Notes under the pieces: model-generated
Database searches by the model: none
Seen by the model: only the letters and a program-made list of their open reading frames with translations
Told to the model about the DNA's origin: nothing
From: G963675935 sp963719005
GTDB lineage: Bacteria; Planctomycetota; Planctomycetia; Pirellulales; Thermoguttaceae
Direction of reading: 5' to 3'
DNA: 64,000 nucleotides
NCBI GenBank assembly: GCA_963719005.1
Contig: CAVRAR010000014.1
Span: 930,001 to 994,000, forward strand
Program-made: the position numbers and the translations under genes
Shown here: positions 17,519 to 27,978 of the stretch, one piece after another
Position numbering within the stretch: position 1 is the first letter of the stretch
Layout of the letters: each line of letters starts with the position of its first letter

Positions 17519-18660
17519 GACTTCCAGAACTACGGCGGCGCCGATTTGGAACTTTTTGCCGCTTCCGGGACAAAAACGACTTTCGATTCCACCTTCCACC
17601 TGGTGGGCGACACGGCCAACGGCGGTCTGTCGGTGCAGAGCATTCCGGTCACGGGAACCGGGAGCAGCTCGGTCTTCGTCAACTCCGTGGAGACGAACGT
17701 GCAAGCGGCCATGCAGGCCGCCAACAACACCTCGTTGTACGTGCGAATCGACTTCGACGCGGCCAACCTGGCGTCGCTGCAGAGCCTGACGCTCAAGATG
17801 CAATACGACGACGGATTCGTGGCGTATCTCAACGGCGTCGAAGTGGCGCGGCGAAACGTCCCGGCCACGGTCGCCTGGAACTCGCAGGCGGTCGAAGAAC
17901 GCACCAGCGACGTTCAAGCCACGACGTTCGAGACCTTCGACGTGACCTCGTTTCTCAACTCGGGCACGACCGGCCACCTCACGGCCACCGGCAACGTGCT
18001 GGCGATTCAAGTGATGAAATCGTCGCTCAGCGACGGCGACATGCTCGTGGTGCCGGAGCTGTCGCAGATCGTCACCACGCAGTTGGGCGACCATTTCTTT
18101 GCCACTCCCACGCCGGGCACGGCCAACACGATCGACACCTGGCAGCCCGACATCGCCTTTAGCGTCCAACACGGGTTCTTCTACCAGTCGTTCCCGTTGG
18201 CGATCACGACGACGACCACCGGCGCCAACATCTACTATACGCTGGACGGTTCCACGCCGAGCGCCACCCACGGAACGCTGTATACCGGGCCGATCACGAT
18301 CAGCACCACGGCGACGGTCCGCGCGGTGTCGGTGATTGCCGGCTCGGCCGGGGTGGTTTCGACGGAGACCTACATCTTTCCCGACGACGTGATCAACCAG
18401 CCGGCAGATCCGGCCGGCTTTCCGACGACGTGGGGCACCGAGACGGCCGACTATGCCATGGATACGCAGATCACGACCGATCCGACTTATAAGAACCAGT
18501 TGGTGCAGGACTTGCTCTCGCTGCCGACGATGTCGATCGTCACCGACGAGTCCAACCTGTTCGATCCGACGACGGGCATCTACGCCAACGCGACCAACAG
18601 CAACATGGAAGTGCCGGCGTCGTTGGAGTATTTCGACCCCGCCACCGGCGCAGACGTTCC
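17516..18660 (+). CDS. Giant modular surface protein, second part (chitobiase-C-like module)
   Basis: Continues the PA14-like module (DFQNYGGADLELFAASGTKT), then another beta module. An HYR/chitobiase-C-like segment follows (GANIYYTLDGSTPSATHGTL). It ends with the entry into the CotH domain (SLPTMSIVTDESNLFDPTTG, the typical lead-in to CotH kinase folds). The homologous frame moves +1 near 18645-18658. The open frame itself continues to 19105 as unrelated residues. Confidence 0.78.
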
Positions 18661-20370
18661 AGATCAACGCGGCCTTGCGGATGCAAGGAGGCGTGGGGCG
18701 CGACGTGGGATTCGAGAAGCACTCGTTCCGCTTCGTCTTCAAGGCCCCTTACGGTCCGAGCAAGCTCGATTTCCCCTTGTTCGGCGACGGGGCCACCGAT
18801 TCGTTCGACACCATCACGCTCCGCGCCAATTTCAACGACGCCTGGGTTTGGGGGCAGAACGAGGCCCAATACATCCGCGACCAGTTCGCCGACGAGACGC
18901 TGCTGGCGATGGGCGAGCCGGCCAGCCACGGCAATTACGTGCAGTTGTACGTCAACGGCCTTTACTGGGGAGTCTACAACCCCACCGAGCGGCCCGACAC
19001 CTCGTTTGCCGCCGCGTATCTGGGCGGCAACAAGGACAACTGGGACGCCTTCGAACGCCGACGAGGCGGTCAACAGCAGCGACACGACCGAGTACAACGA
19101 ACTGATGAACTTCAATTTCCAGAACGGCAGCACGGCCGCCTACCAGCAGGTCCAGGGCAACAATCCGGACGGCACCCGCAATCCGAGCTATCCGGTCCTG
19201 ATGGACATGAACAACTTCGTCGATTACATGCTGATGAACTTCTACATCGGCAATACCGACTGGCCGTGGCCACAACTGGTACATGGCCCGCCCGGAAGAC
19301 AGTTCGCCCACCACGCTGGACAGCACGGGCTTCAAGTTCTTCCCGTGGGACTCGGAGATGGCGACGGGCCTGCAATGGTCCTACGATCCGAACGTCAACG
19401 TGATGACCGGCGGCGGATGGAGCGGCTGGTTGGCGACGACGTTCGACTCGCTGATGAACAACGCCGATTTCCGCATGTCTCTTTGCCGATCATGCGCAGA
19501 AGTTCCTCTTCAACGGCGGCGCGCTGACGACCGCCGCCGCGCAGGCCCGCTACCAGGCGATTGGCCGACGAAGTCCAGGACGGCCATGGTCACCGAATCG
19601 GCGCGCTGGGGCGACGTGAGCGGCACGCTCTACACGCCCTCCGACTGGTCGAACGACCGCGATTACGTGCTCAACACGTGGCTGGCGGCAGCGGACGAAC
19701 ATCGTGATCCAGCAGTTGCGGAGCGCCGGGCTGTATCCAAGCGTCAACGCGCCCGTCTTACAGCGTCAACGGCCAGACGGAGATACGGCGGCGTGTTCAA
19801 TCCCGGCGACACGCTTACGATTACGGCCTCGGCGTCGCCGATCTACTACACGCTCGACGGCTCCGACCCGCGTCTGCCCGGCGGCGGCGCTGAATCCGAA
19901 CGCCATGCTCTACACCGGTCCGATCACGCTCACCCAAGGCGTCGAGGTCAAGGCCCGCGTTTACTGCCGGCGGGACCTGGAGCGCGCTGGCCGACGCCGG
20001 TTTCTACGTGAACCTCGCTCCGTCGATCCGCATCACGGAGATGATGTACCATCCCTCTGCCGGCCACGGCCGACGAGATCGCCCGCGGCTACACCGGCAG
20101 CGACGACGGAACGATTTCGAGTACATCGAGATCAAGAACATCGGCACGACGACGCTGCCGCTGGCGGGACTGCGGTTCGACAACGGCGTCACCTTCACCT
20201 TTCCCAACGTTTCCCTGGCGCCGAACCAGTATATTCTGGTCGTCGCCAATCAGACGGCGTTCCAGATTCGCTATCCCGAGCGTCAGCACGTCGCTGATCG
20301 CCGGCCAGTACAGCGGCCACCTGGACAACGCGGGCGAGGAGGTCGAGCTGGACGCCCCCAACGGCGGCAT
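18651..20370 (+). pseudogene. Giant modular surface protein, CotH-kinase-like region shattered by indels
   Basis: Pieces of one CotH-like domain can be followed through all three frames: FQINAALRMQGGVGRDVGFE, HGNYVQLYVNGLYWGVYNPT, FKFFPWDSEMATGLQWSYDP, then a second chitobiase-C-like repeat (ASPIYYTLDGSDP) and a lamin-tail domain (IKNIGTTTLPLAGLRF). I can place frame changes near 18650, 19053, 19270, 19478, 19562, 19578, 19690, 19757, 19782, 19888, 19966, 20063, 20107 and 20278. All but the one near 20107 are single extra bases. Residue-level conservation of CotH signatures between the breaks suggests recent damage or consensus error, not long decay. Confidence 0.75.
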
Positions 20371-20371
20371 C

Positions 20372-21041
20372 GTGCAGGATTTCACCTACAGCGACGACTG
20401 GTACAAGCAGACCGACGGCGACGGCTTTTCGCTGACCGTCCGCGATCCGCTGCAAGCAACCTCGCTCTGGGGCTCGGCCGACGGCTGGCGGGCAAGCACC
20501 GCGCCGAACGGCTCGCCCGGCAGCGACGAAACCAATCCGATCCCCAATCCCGGCTCGGTCGTCATCAACGAGGTGCTGGCGCATCCGTCCGCGTCCGGCG
20601 GCGACATGGTCGAGCTTTACAACACCACGAGCCAGCCGATCAACATCGGCGGCTGGTTCCTCAGCGACAGCAGCGCGAACCTGACGAAATACCAGATTGC
20701 CGCCAATACGACGATCGCGGCCGGCGGATATCTGGTCCTGACCGACAGTCGGAATTACGGCGTCGGCTCGGGCGACCCCGGTTCGCACGTGGCGTTCGCC
20801 TTGCCGGTGCTCGGCGGCGATCTGTATCTGAGCTCCAACTACGCGGGCTCGGCGGGCGGCTACCGCGAGCACGTCAACATCGACTACGCGCCGGTCGGCG
20901 TTTCCCAGGGCTTGTACACGAAATCGACCGGCGAGACCGACTTTACGCTGCTTCAGACGCCCACGTTCGGCACCGGGCCGAACTACGCCGGCGCGGCCAA
21001 CAGCGTGCCCTACGTCGCGCCGGTGGTGATCAACGAAATCG
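20372..21041 (+). CDS. Giant modular surface protein, lamin-tail domain part
   Basis: Continues the previous lamin-tail module (QDFTYSDDWYKQTDGDGFSL) and adds a further one (VVINEVLAHPSASGGDMVEL with GGYLVLTDSRNYG). Lamin-tail domains in secreted bacterial proteins are beta sandwiches often found beside CotH domains. The homologous frame steps +1 at the start of the next lamin-tail module, at 21040-21042, where one extra G separates VVINEI from MYHPAAPTAAEQAAG. Confidence 0.78.
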
Positions 21042-24000
21042 ATGTACCACCCCGCCGCTCCCACCGCGGCGGAACAGGCCGCCGGCTTCACGAACGAGGA
21101 CGATTTCGAGTTCCTCGAATTGTACAACCGCTCGGGATCGCCGCAGACGTTGAACAACTTCTACGTCGGCGACGGCGTCGGCTTCACCTTCGGCTGGTAT
21201 CCCGACGGCACGGGCAGCGAAGCCTGGACGCTGGAATCCGGCGCCACCGCCACCTGGTCGGCCAGCGGCCTTTCAAGCGGCAGCTATACGGTTTACGCAC
21301 ATTACAGCCTCGTGGACGGCAACGGCACGCGACGCACCAATCTCGACCAAGACGCCCAGTACACGATCACCTACGCCGGCGGTTCGACGACGGTGACGGT
21401 CGATCAGAACCAAACCAACGTGGTGGGCAACGACGTTTGGGTCAATTTGGGCGTCTATTCGTTCAACGGGCCGGCCACCGTCACGCTCACGCGCGGCGAC
21501 ACCGACCCGAACGATTGGACGATCGCCGACACGGTAAAGTTGACTGCGGCGGGCCAGAGCGACGTTATCGTGGGCAGCCCGACCCTGAATTCCTTCGCGA
21601 CCGGCAGCGGCCTGACCACGCTGGCGCCCGGCGGCTACGTGGTGCTGGTGAGCGATTACGCCGCTTTCGACCAGCGGTATCACGTCGCCGCCAACCAGAT
21701 TCCCGTGGCCGGAGTCTACTCGGGGCATCTGAGCAACGGCGGCGAAATGGTCCGCCTCGATCAGATTGGCGGCACTTATCCGGGCTACATCGCTTCGTTC
21801 CAGATCGACCACGTCAATTACGGCACCGAGGCGCCTTGGCCGACCCAACCCGACGGCAGCGGGCCGGCCCTGATCCGCATCCACACGGCCGACTACGGCA
21901 ACGATCCGCTCAATTGGGAGGCGAGCAACACCGGCGGCACGCCGGGAGCGGCCAACATTCCGATCGACACTTCGGCGCCGACGATCCCCACGAATCTCGT
22001 CGGCCACATAACGCTCAGCCCCGCTACAATTGCACTGACGTGGGCCGCTTCCAGCGACAGCCAGAGCTACGTCGATCATTACGTCATTTACCGCAACGGC
22101 TCGGCAATCGGCACCTCGACGACGGCGTCCTACAGCGATACCGGTGTGCAAGCTGTTACGAGCTATTCCTACCAGGTAAGCGCCGTCAACCGCGACGGGT
22201 ATGAGAGTGGGCGATCGACGGCACTGGTGCTTGCCGTACCCGGCATCGTTTCGGAAGACTGGCCCGACAACCGGCACATCGAGATCTATTTCAGCGAGCC
22301 GCTCAATCCGGCGACGGCGAGCGTGTTGAGCCACTACGTGCTTACCGGCGGCACCTTCAGCAGCGTGGCGATTTCCCGCGACAACACCAAAGTCACCTTG
22401 ACCACCAGCGCGGCGATGACCACCGGCAGCGGTTATACGGTGACGATGAACAATTTGACCACGGCTTCGGGAAACCCGCTGCCGGCAAGCCAGCAGTTCT
22501 CTTTCAGCTACGCGCCGCAGGGGACGGGCTCGATTCTGCGCGAATACTGGACCAATATCGGCTACGGCACTGCGGTCAGCGACCTGACGAGCAACGCCAA
22601 TTACCCGAACCACCCCAGCGGCAGAGACTTGCTCACGTCGTTCGAGGCCCCGGTCAATTGGGCCGACGCCTACGGCACGCGAATTCAGGGGTATCTCAGC
22701 CCGCCGGTGACGGGTTATTACACGTTCTGGATTGCCAGCGACGACAACGGCGAGTTGTGGCTCTCGACGAACGACAACCCGGCCAACGCGGTAAAGATTG
22801 CCTACGTGACCTCGTGGACGGGCTCTCGCGACTGGGCCAACGCCAACAACCCGACGCAGCAATCGGCGCAGATTTACTTGCAGGCGGGGCAACGATATTA
22901 CGTCGAAGCGTTGCAGAAGGAAGGCGGCGGCGGCGACAACTTGGCTGTCCGCTGGGAATTGCCCGGCGGAATTTGGGAGAACAACGATTCGACCATTCCG
23001 ATTCCCGGCATTCGTTTGTCGCCGTACGGAGGCGTAGATGCGACGCCGCCTACGGCGCCGGCGGACGTGCAGGCCACCTTCGCCAGCCGCGTTCCTTGCG
23101 TCTACCTGACGTGGTCGGCGTCCACCGATCCGGAAAGCGGCGTCGACCATTACGTAATCTACCGCGATGGGACTCTGTTGGGCACGTCGACCACCACCAG
23201 CTACACGGATTCGAGCAGTGTGACGGCCCAGGCTCGACACTACTATCAGATTTCCGCCGTGAATTACGACGGCTTCGAAGGTCTGCAATCCCTGGCCGAC
23301 GGCGTGATCACCGAGGGCGTCGCTTCCGTGCAGGCGGCCGATTTCACCGTCGTGCGGGTGACCTTCACCGAGCCGATGGATTCCGCTTCCGCCCAAACGA
23401 CCGCCAACTACCACATCAGCGGCTTCACCATCAGCTCGGCGCACCTCGAGACCGACAATTGCACGGTGACGTTGACCACCACGTCGTCGCTGGGCACCAC
23501 CAGTCACACGCTGACGGTCAGCAACGTGAAAAACCGTACGGGCACTACCTTGGCCACGCAGTCGGTGTCGTTCGCTCTTGCCGGGACGATCAGCTATGAC
23601 TATTGGTTGAATATCGGCGGTGGAACGGCGGTTTCGGATCTGACGAGCAATGCCAATTATCCAAACAACCCCACCGGCGAGGAGACCCTGACGAGTTTCG
23701 ATGCGCCCTACGATTGGGCGGACGACTACGGCGGCCGGATTCAAGGCTACGTCCTCCCGCCGACCACCGGCAACTATGTTTTCTGGATCGCCAGCGACGA
23801 CAACGGCGAGCTCTGGCTCTCGACGAACAGCGATCCGGCCAACAAGGTGGAGATCGCCTCCCAGCCGGGAGCTACCGGCCACAATCAGTGGAACGCATTC
23901 GCGCAGCAGCAGTCCGTATCGATCTACCTGGTGGCCGGGCAGAAGTATTACATCGAAGCCCTGCAGAAAGAAGGCGGTGGCGGCGACAACCTCTCGGTGG

Positions 24001-26096
24001 CTTGGCAACTGCCCGGCACCACGTTCAACACGAGCAGCGGCTTGCCCATCGCCGGCCAGTATCTTGCAGCGTATAGCCCGGCTATCTTCACCCCGGTCTC
24101 GTTCACGGTCGGCGTGAATCCCTTGATCACCAACGACACCGCTCCGGCGCTCAGCGGCGCCGTGAGTGATCCGAACGTGACGGTCACGGTGAGGGTTGCC
24201 GGAACCTATTACCCGGCGATCAACAACGGGGACGGCACCTGGACGCTGTCGAAGGGTGAGATCGTTTCGCCGCTTGCGGCGGGAACCTACGACGTGTTGG
24301 CCATCGCCGTCGATGCTTCGGGCAACGCGGCTTTCGACCCGACCGTCGGCGACCTTGTGATCGACACCACAACCCCCACCGTAAGCATCACCGCCGTCAC
24401 TCCCAACTTGCGAGTGAGCCCCGTCGCTTCGATCGCGATCCAATTCAGCGAGCCGGTTGCCGGCTTCAATCTCGGCGACTTGCAGTTCACACTCTCCGGC
24501 GTCAGCCTGCCGTTGAACGCGGCGACGCTCACAACGACCGATCAGCAACACTGGACTCTAGGCAACCTTGCAGGCATAACCTCCTCGGCCGGCAGCTACC
24601 AACTCACGTTGATCGTGGCGGGGTCGGGCATCGCCGACTTGGCCGGAAACCCATTGCTCGTCGGCGCCAGCACCTCCTGGCAGACCGTCCCACCCATCCC
24701 CGGCGACTTCAATCTCGACGGAGTGGTGGATAATTTGGATGAGGCCATCTGGTTTGCAAATGCTTGGACCGGTACGACCTGGGCACAGGGCGATGCCAAC
24801 GGCGACGGCCACGTGGACGGCCTGGATCGCGACATCGTGCTTGCCAACATGGGTGAGAGCATCTATACCGAGAACGCGGACGACAGCCCACAAGATCCCA
24901 CGCCCCCTCCGGCGCCGACAGATCCCGACCCGATCTCGGACGGCGGACCGCTGGATCCCGCTCCCGCCCAGCCGGAGCCTTTGGCCCCTGTGGTTCCGGA
25001 TCCGGTTCCTGCCGCACCACTGGCGCCAGTCACCCCCAGTGTCGTCACTCCCAGCATTTCCGCCATCGTCGTGGCCGAGGCTTCCACGCCGAAGAACGGC
25101 GTGCTGGACTCGAACGACTCGCTGAAAATCACCTGGTCGGCGACCAGTCCGAACCGCATCGCCTCGCAGACCATGCAAATCGACGGCACACTCGTCAAAC
25201 AGATCAACGGCCCTTACGGCGGCACGTATTATTCTTGCCCGATCGGAAAGCATGGGACCGGCAGCCACTCGTACACGATCACAACGACTGACGCGAAGGG
25301 AGTTAGCTCCACCAGCAGCGGCACGTTCACGGTCCTGGCCCCTCCTCCGCCGACGATCGCCGGCGTTGTGGTGGCCGAGGCCGGAACAACGAAGAACGGC
25401 GTCTTGGAATCGAACGAAACGATCAAGATCACCTGGATGGCGAGAAGTCAAAGCGGCATAGCCTCGCAGACCATGCAGGTCGATGGCACGCTCATCAAGC
25501 CGATCAACGGCCCTTACGGCGGGCTGTACTATTCCTGCCCGATCGGAATCTGGTCGGCCGGCAGTCATTCCTACACGATCACGGCGACCGACACGAAGGG
25601 CGTCAGTTCCAACAGCACCGGCACGTTCAGTGTGGCGGCTGCGGCCAACTCGGGCCCGACGATCGGCCAGGTGGTGGTATCGCAGGCGAAAGGCAGGATC
25701 ACTTGGAACGCCGCAGACACCGACGGCGTGAAAAGCTGCACGCTCAAGATCGACGGGACGCTGGAGTCGAACGTCGGCGGTCCCTACATCGCTGCGTCCG
25801 GCGTGAACTTCTCCGCGACTCTTGGCTCGCTCGCGGCCGGCAACCACACATACACCATTACTGCCACCGATAGGGCCGGCAACGTGTCGAGTTTCAGCGG
25901 TTCGTTTACCTTGAGCGCGTCGTCCAGCGCCGCTAAGAACGCCTTGTTTTCCGTCGCGAGCCTGTCTGCCCTATCCAATTCGGCCAAGCTGGATTGGGTG
26001 TACGACCTCGGCGGGCTTCTGAGTAGCGGGCCATCGAGTTCAGACAAGAACAACTCGTCGGCCGACGCCGTGGATGCCGTCTTAGCCGCCTACTAG
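21042..26096 (+). CDS. Giant modular surface protein, C-terminal 1684 residues (PA14, FN3, dockerin-like, Ig-like)
   Basis: An undamaged frame of 1684 codons. Modules in order: lamin-tail (EDDFEFLELYNRSGSPQTL); FN3-like; an Ig-like segment (FSEPLNPATASVLSHYVLTG); PA14-like domain (YYTFWIASDDNGELWLSTND); FN3; second Ig-like; second PA14-like (YVFWIASDDNGELWLSTNSD); Ig-like repeats. A dockerin-type pair follows (PGDFNLDGVVDNLDEAIW and GDANGDGHVDGLDRDIVLAN, calcium-loop pattern D-x-N-x-D-G). A Pro-rich linker and three tandem Ig-like repeats end the protein. It has no enzyme signature; a cell-surface adhesion or glycan-associated role is inferred. The ATG at 21042 lies inside the damaged module and is not the native start. 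Confidence 0.85.
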   Translation: MYHPAAPTAAEQAAGFTNEDDFEFLELYNRSGSPQTLNNFYVGDGVGFTFGWYPDGTGSEAWTLESGATATWSASGLSSGSYTVYAHYSLVDGNGTRRTNLDQDAQYTITYAGGSTTVTVDQNQTNVVGNDVWVNLGVYSFNGPATVTLTRGDTDPNDWTIADTVKLTAAGQSDVIVGSPTLNSFATGSGLTTLAPGGYVVLVSDYAAFDQRYHVAANQIPVAGVYSGHLSNGGEMVRLDQIGGTYPGYIASFQIDHVNYGTEAPWPTQPDGSGPALIRIHTADYGNDPLNWEASNTGGTPGAANIPIDTSAPTIPTNLVGHITLSPATIALTWAASSDSQSYVDHYVIYRNGSAIGTSTTASYSDTGVQAVTSYSYQVSAVNRDGYESGRSTALVLAVPGIVSEDWPDNRHIEIYFSEPLNPATASVLSHYVLTGGTFSSVAISRDNTKVTLTTSAAMTTGSGYTVTMNNLTTASGNPLPASQQFSFSYAPQGTGSILREYWTNIGYGTAVSDLTSNANYPNHPSGRDLLTSFEAPVNWADAYGTRIQGYLSPPVTGYYTFWIASDDNGELWLSTNDNPANAVKIAYVTSWTGSRDWANANNPTQQSAQIYLQAGQRYYVEALQKEGGGGDNLAVRWELPGGIWENNDSTIPIPGIRLSPYGGVDATPPTAPADVQATFASRVPCVYLTWSASTDPESGVDHYVIYRDGTLLGTSTTTSYTDSSSVTAQARHYYQISAVNYDGFEGLQSLADGVITEGVASVQAADFTVVRVTFTEPMDSASAQTTANYHISGFTISSAHLETDNCTVTLTTTSSLGTTSHTLTVSNVKNRTGTTLATQSVSFALAGTISYDYWLNIGGGTAVSDLTSNANYPNNPTGEETLTSFDAPYDWADDYGGRIQGYVLPPTTGNYVFWIASDDNGELWLSTNSDPANKVEIASQPGATGHNQWNAFAQQQSVSIYLVAGQKYYIEALQKEGGGGDNLSVAWQLPGTTFNTSSGLPIAGQYLAAYSPAIFTPVSFTVGVNPLITNDTAPALSGAVSDPNVTVTVRVAGTYYPAINNGDGTWTLSKGEIVSPLAAGTYDVLAIAVDASGNAAFDPTVGDLVIDTTTPTVSITAVTPNLRVSPVASIAIQFSEPVAGFNLGDLQFTLSGVSLPLNAATLTTTDQQHWTLGNLAGITSSAGSYQLTLIVAGSGIADLAGNPLLVGASTSWQTVPPIPGDFNLDGVVDNLDEAIWFANAWTGTTWAQGDANGDGHVDGLDRDIVLANMGESIYTENADDSPQDPTPPPAPTDPDPISDGGPLDPAPAQPEPLAPVVPDPVPAAPLAPVTPSVVTPSISAIVVAEASTPKNGVLDSNDSLKITWSATSPNRIASQTMQIDGTLVKQINGPYGGTYYSCPIGKHGTGSHSYTITTTDAKGVSSTSSGTFTVLAPPPPTIAGVVVAEAGTTKNGVLESNETIKITWMARSQSGIASQTMQVDGTLIKPINGPYGGLYYSCPIGIWSAGSHSYTITATDTKGVSSNSTGTFSVAAAANSGPTIGQVVVSQAKGRITWNAADTDGVKSCTLKIDGTLESNVGGPYIAASGVNFSATLGSLAAGNHTYTITATDRAGNVSSFSGSFTLSASSSAAKNALFSVASLSALSNSAKLDWVYDLGGLLSSGPSSSDKNNSSADAVDAVLAAY

Positions 26097-26239
26097 TTTG
26101 CCGCTACGCCTTAACCATTCTGTCGCGCTTACCATGCGCGTCCTTCCGTCTCGGTCAAACTGCAACGATCGGGCAAGTGAGGCGCAGGCCGGCCGTTAAT
26201 GTTGGCTCGGCTTTCCCGAACTTGCCGATCATTCCGAAT

Positions 26240-27883
26240 ATGCAGCTTTTACCGCGACGTCGTAACCACAAGGAAGCGTTGCACTTCCGCAGAGCTTCTC
26301 CCCGTTCTGGCAGCAAGCCGGGGGCGGGCTCGGGTACCGGTCTTGCTTGTCTGATGGTCCTTGTGGCATCGCTGTGCGGCTGCACTCCGTTGAAGGAATA
26401 CATCCAGAACGGATTCAAAGTCGGGCCCAACTACTGCCCGCCTTCCGCGCCCGTAGCGCAGCAGTGGATCGACGCCGACGACAGGCGCGTGCGAACCGAC
26501 GCCGACGATTTGAGCAAGTGGTGGACGGTGTTCAATGATCCCGGCCTCGACTGCCTGATCTGTTGCGCCTATCGGCAGAACCTGACCCTGCGCGAAGCGG
26601 GCTGCCGCGTGTTGCAAGCGCGGGCCCAGTTGGGCATCACCGCCGGGCAGATATTTCCGCAAAACCAGAACGTGGCCGGCGATTACAGCCGCAACGCCCT
26701 GAGCAGAGCTGCCGCCAATCACGACAACATTACAAAGCCCTTCTTCGATCAGTGGAACGCCGGCTTCAACCTCAACTGGGAAATCGACTTCTGGGGTCGC
26801 TTCCGCCGGGCGATCGAGGCCGACGCCGCCAGCCTGGACGCCTCGGTCGACGATTACGACGACGTCCTGGTGACTCTGTTGGGCGACGTGGCTGCAAACT
26901 ACGTCCAAATGCGCACGTTCCAGGGACGAATCCAGTACGCCCAGGCCAACGTGCAATTGCAGCGGAGGACTTTGGAAATCGCCGACGCCCAGTTCCGAGC
27001 CGGCAGGAGAGACCAGTTGGACGTCTTGCAGGCGCGAAGCACCTTGGAGCAGACCGAGGCCCAGATTCCCGAGTTGGAGATCGATCTGCGGCAGAAGATC
27101 GTTCAGTTGTGCATCTTGCTGGGCATGCCGCCGGAAGAGTTGCAGTCGAGGCTTGGCCCCGCGCCCATCCCCACGGCGCCGCCCGACGTGGCTCTGGGAA
27201 TCCCGGCCGATTTGTTGCGCCGCCGCCCGGACGTCCGCCGCGCGGAACGTTTGGCCGCTGCGCAATGTGCGCGGATCGGCATCGCCGAGGCCGACTATTA
27301 TCCGGCCTTCTCAATCAACGGCACGCTCGGCTACTCGGCCGAGCAGTTTCGCGATCTGTTCCGCCCATCGGCATTCAACAGTGCCATTGGTCCTTCCTTC
27401 CAATGGAACGTCTTGAACTATGGACGGATTCAGAACAACGTTCGGCTCCAGGACGCCAGGTTCCGCGAGTTGGTGGCCGCCTACCAACAAACGGTTCTTA
27501 ACGCCGACCAGGAAGTCGAGAACGGAGTGGTCACTTTTCTCAAGGCCCAGCGGCGGACGAAGCTTCAGAGCGCCAGCGTCGAGGACGCCGAGAAGGGGGT
27601 CACGATCGTGCTGGCCCAATACACGGCCGGCGCGATCGATCTGACGCGGGTGACGCAATTGGAGCAGTTCCTCGTGCAGCAGCAAGACGTGCTGACGCAG
27701 GCACGCGGAGAAATCGCCACCGGACTGATTCAGGTGTACGAGGCCCTTGGCGGCGGCTGGCAAATCCGTATCAACGGTTGCGAACTGACCGGTCTGGCGC
27801 AGTCGAACACCGCCCCGCTGCCGCCGGAGCGTTTGCCGGCTCCTAGTCCCGGGTCGCTACCGGTTTTGCCGAAATCGCCCTAA
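26240..27883 (+). CDS. RND-type efflux outer membrane lipoprotein (OprM/NodT family)
   Basis: An outer membrane channel of tripartite efflux systems. The protein has a hydrophobic signal segment ending in a lipobox-like SLCGC, followed by VGPNYCPPSAPVAQQW, close to the VGPDY-x-P-P-x-x-P start of the family. Two repeats of the outer membrane efflux fold follow, with RAQLGITAGQIFPQNQNVAG, LNWEIDFWGRFRRAIEADAA and IPADLLRRRPDVRRAERLAA as hallmarks. ATG 26240 is chosen, giving 547 aa; a GTG at 26177 is in frame, and neither start has a clear ribosome binding site. No RND pump or adaptor gene is adjacent. Its TAA stop (27881-27883) is also the target duplicated by IS5-type copy 1. Confidence 0.88.
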   Translation: MQLLPRRRNHKEALHFRRASPRSGSKPGAGSGTGLACLMVLVASLCGCTPLKEYIQNGFKVGPNYCPPSAPVAQQWIDADDRRVRTDADDLSKWWTVFNDPGLDCLICCAYRQNLTLREAGCRVLQARAQLGITAGQIFPQNQNVAGDYSRNALSRAAANHDNITKPFFDQWNAGFNLNWEIDFWGRFRRAIEADAASLDASVDDYDDVLVTLLGDVAANYVQMRTFQGRIQYAQANVQLQRRTLEIADAQFRAGRRDQLDVLQARSTLEQTEAQIPELEIDLRQKIVQLCILLGMPPEELQSRLGPAPIPTAPPDVALGIPADLLRRRPDVRRAERLAAAQCARIGIAEADYYPAFSINGTLGYSAEQFRDLFRPSAFNSAIGPSFQWNVLNYGRIQNNVRLQDARFRELVAAYQQTVLNADQEVENGVVTFLKAQRRTKLQSASVEDAEKGVTIVLAQYTAGAIDLTRVTQLEQFLVQQQDVLTQARGEIATGLIQVYEALGGGWQIRINGCELTGLAQSNTAPLPPERLPAPSPGSLPVLPKSP

Positions 27884-27978
27884 GAGGTTCTAACAAAACC
27901 AGTATTTCCTGATCTGTCCAATGTTGCTAAACTCTCGGGCTAACCTGGTCAACCAACAGATATGTCAGGGAGGATATT

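Noticed and set aside
21273..24551. Minus-strand open frame of about 1090 codons antisense to the giant protein
   Set aside because: It is a shadow of GC-rich codon usage: arginine-, valine- and glycine-rich, with no domain or ribosome binding site, opposite well-recognised PA14 and FN3 modules.
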